Source: Phenylobacterium sp. (GTDB lineage: Bacteria > Pseudomonadota > Alphaproteobacteria > Caulobacterales > Caulobacteraceae). From it: DNA of 64,000 bases. The stretch is from contig NZ_JAHBYD010000027.1 of the NCBI RefSeq assembly GCF_019636135.1, positions 1 to 64,000 of the forward strand. The letters run 5' to 3'. Under the pieces are notes generated by a model, which saw only the letters and a list, made by a program, of their open reading frames with translations, was not told the origin of the DNA and made no database searches. This document shows, one piece after another, positions 63,273 to 64,000 of the stretch (the stretch's first letter is position 1; every line of letters starts with the position of its first letter). The position numbers and the translations under genes are program-made.

Positions 63273-63929
63273 CTACTGCAGGTTCGGCCGCTCGTCATCC
63301 GGCTCGGAGGCGTCGATCTCCAGCAGGGTGGTCAGCGCCGCGAAGCGGCCCTCCAGGTCCGGCGCCTCCAGGAACGCCTGCTTCTCCGCCGGCTCGAAGG
63401 GCAGGCCCATGCAGAGGCTGTTCACCAGCGCCTCGATGGGGGCGACGCTGGCGGTCTCCCAGTCGATGTCGAGCTCGCGGCGGTTGAGGTAGGTCTTGAG
63501 CGCGGTCGCGAACCGGGCGCGGGCCTCGTCGCTCACCTCCGGCTCGGCCTCGCGGTCGAGGTCGTCGCCGAACGTCTCGTAGCCGGCGCGCACCTGGCGG
63601 TAGGGCATGCGCAGGTCCAGCTCCTCGCCGGTCTGGAAGCGGCAGACGCCGGTGAGCGTGATCAGGTAGCGGCCGTCCGACGTCTCCGCATAGCTGGTGA
63701 TGCGGCCCAGGCAGCCCACGCTGGCGAGCTTCGGGCGCGCCCGCGAGCCGCCCCGGGTCTGGATCATGCCGATGACGCGGTCCCCGGCCATCGCGTCGTC
63801 CACCATGTTGAGGTAGCGCGGCTCGAAGATCTGCAGCGGCAGCTCGCCGCCGGGCAGCAGCAGCGCGCCGTCCAGCGGGAACACCGGGATCAACTGCGGC
63901 AGGTCGGCGAGACTGCGATAGGGGGCCAT
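63273..63929 (-). CDS. Lon substrate-binding (LON-N) domain protein
   Basis: A 218-residue protein with the Lon N-terminal domain only: LPQLIPVFPLDGALLLPGGELPLQIFEPRYLNM in parts, then GMIQTRGG and VGCLGRITSYAETSDGRYLITLTG. No AAA or protease domain, so it is not Lon itself. The role is unclear; it may help recognise substrates for a protease. It follows a YbbN-like gene by 16 nt and precedes Trm112. Confidence 0.92.
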   Translation of the reverse strand: MAPYRSLADLPQLIPVFPLDGALLLPGGELPLQIFEPRYLNMVDDAMAGDRVIGMIQTRGGSRARPKLASVGCLGRITSYAETSDGRYLITLTGVCRFQTGEELDLRMPYRQVRAGYETFGDDLDREAEPEVSDEARARFATALKTYLNRRELDIDWETASVAPIEALVNSLCMGLPFEPAEKQAFLEAPDLEGRFAALTTLLEIDASEPDDERPNLQ

Positions 63930-63945
63930 CGGGCCCTTTCCCTGG

Positions 63946-64000
63946 CTAGCTGAACAGGATGGACGAGAGCTTGCGGCGGCCCTGCCTGGCCACGTCCGAC
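63946..64000 (-). CDS. C-terminus of a YbbN-like thioredoxin/TPR protein (partial)
   Basis: The window edge cuts this gene. The 17 visible residues, SDVARQGRRKLSSILFS, resemble the C-terminal end of alphaproteobacterial YbbN-type co-chaperonins (RRKLS-x-LFS). The order YbbN - Lon-N - Trm112 is common in this group, which supports the call, but so little is visible that it is only likely. Confidence 0.55.
   Translation of the reverse strand, partial: SDVARQGRRKLSSILFS

Overview
The window looks like chromosomal DNA from a high-GC alphaproteobacterium of the Caulobacterales, probably Phenylobacterium or a close relative. The support is TrcR (DUF1013), DUF1674, DUF6489 and COQ9 family proteins, and the block coaE-aroE-maf-ppsR / origin / hemE-hemH-hemJ-rho / mnmE-mnmG-rsmG-parA-parB, which matches the layout around the Caulobacter origin. 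No tRNA, rRNA, CRISPR array, prophage or complete transposase gene was seen.

Layout. 0.1-2.1 kb: divergent ScfR-type and MerR-type regulators. 2.3-8 kb: purH, a heparinase-like gene, rpe and rsmB, all on the minus strand. 8-13.4 kb: an SDHAF4-like assembly protein, fatty acid activation and oxidation genes, an FMN reductase and a RibB fusion. 13.6-16.2 kb: an RTX metalloprotease and trcR. 16.3-24.7 kb: two small DUF465 proteins, ubiX, a diguanylate cyclase, purEK, a membrane adenylate cyclase and COQ9. 25-33.3 kb: rpsU, ftsH, a gntR-slipin-secreted protein operon, an RTX sugar dehydrogenase and folP. 33.6-36.5 kb: ppsR-maf-aroE-coaE, reading away from the origin. 36.5-37.0 kb: the candidate replication origin, with a perfect CtrA box, weak DnaA boxes and three GANTC sites. 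37-41.6 kb: hemE, hemH, hemJ and rho. 41.8-47.4 kb: three perfect parS sites and one degenerate one. 44.3-50.3 kb: the mnmE-to-parB cluster. 50.3-58 kb: hydrolases, a hydroxyacid dehydrogenase and fabA-fabB-fabI. 58-64 kb: a TetR-controlled EmrAB-like pump, a ubiquinone hydroxylase, Trm112-like, Lon-domain and YbbN-like genes.

The most unusual content lies between the genes. At least six families of short palindromic repeats fill the gaps. Several share one design: long outer inverted arms, each carrying a small sub-hairpin whose sequence differs between copies while staying base-paired. One family behaves as a miniature transposable element, with 18-bp terminal inverted repeats and 9-bp flanking duplications. 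At 31.85-32.3 kb three families are nested one inside another. Related units supply stop codons or Shine-Dalgarno-like sequence to genes, one lies in frame inside rsmG, and one carries a duplicated parS site.

Starts were chosen from conserved N-termini, upstream ribosome binding sequences and overlaps with the preceding gene. Family assignments come from reading the translated sequence, not from database searches.
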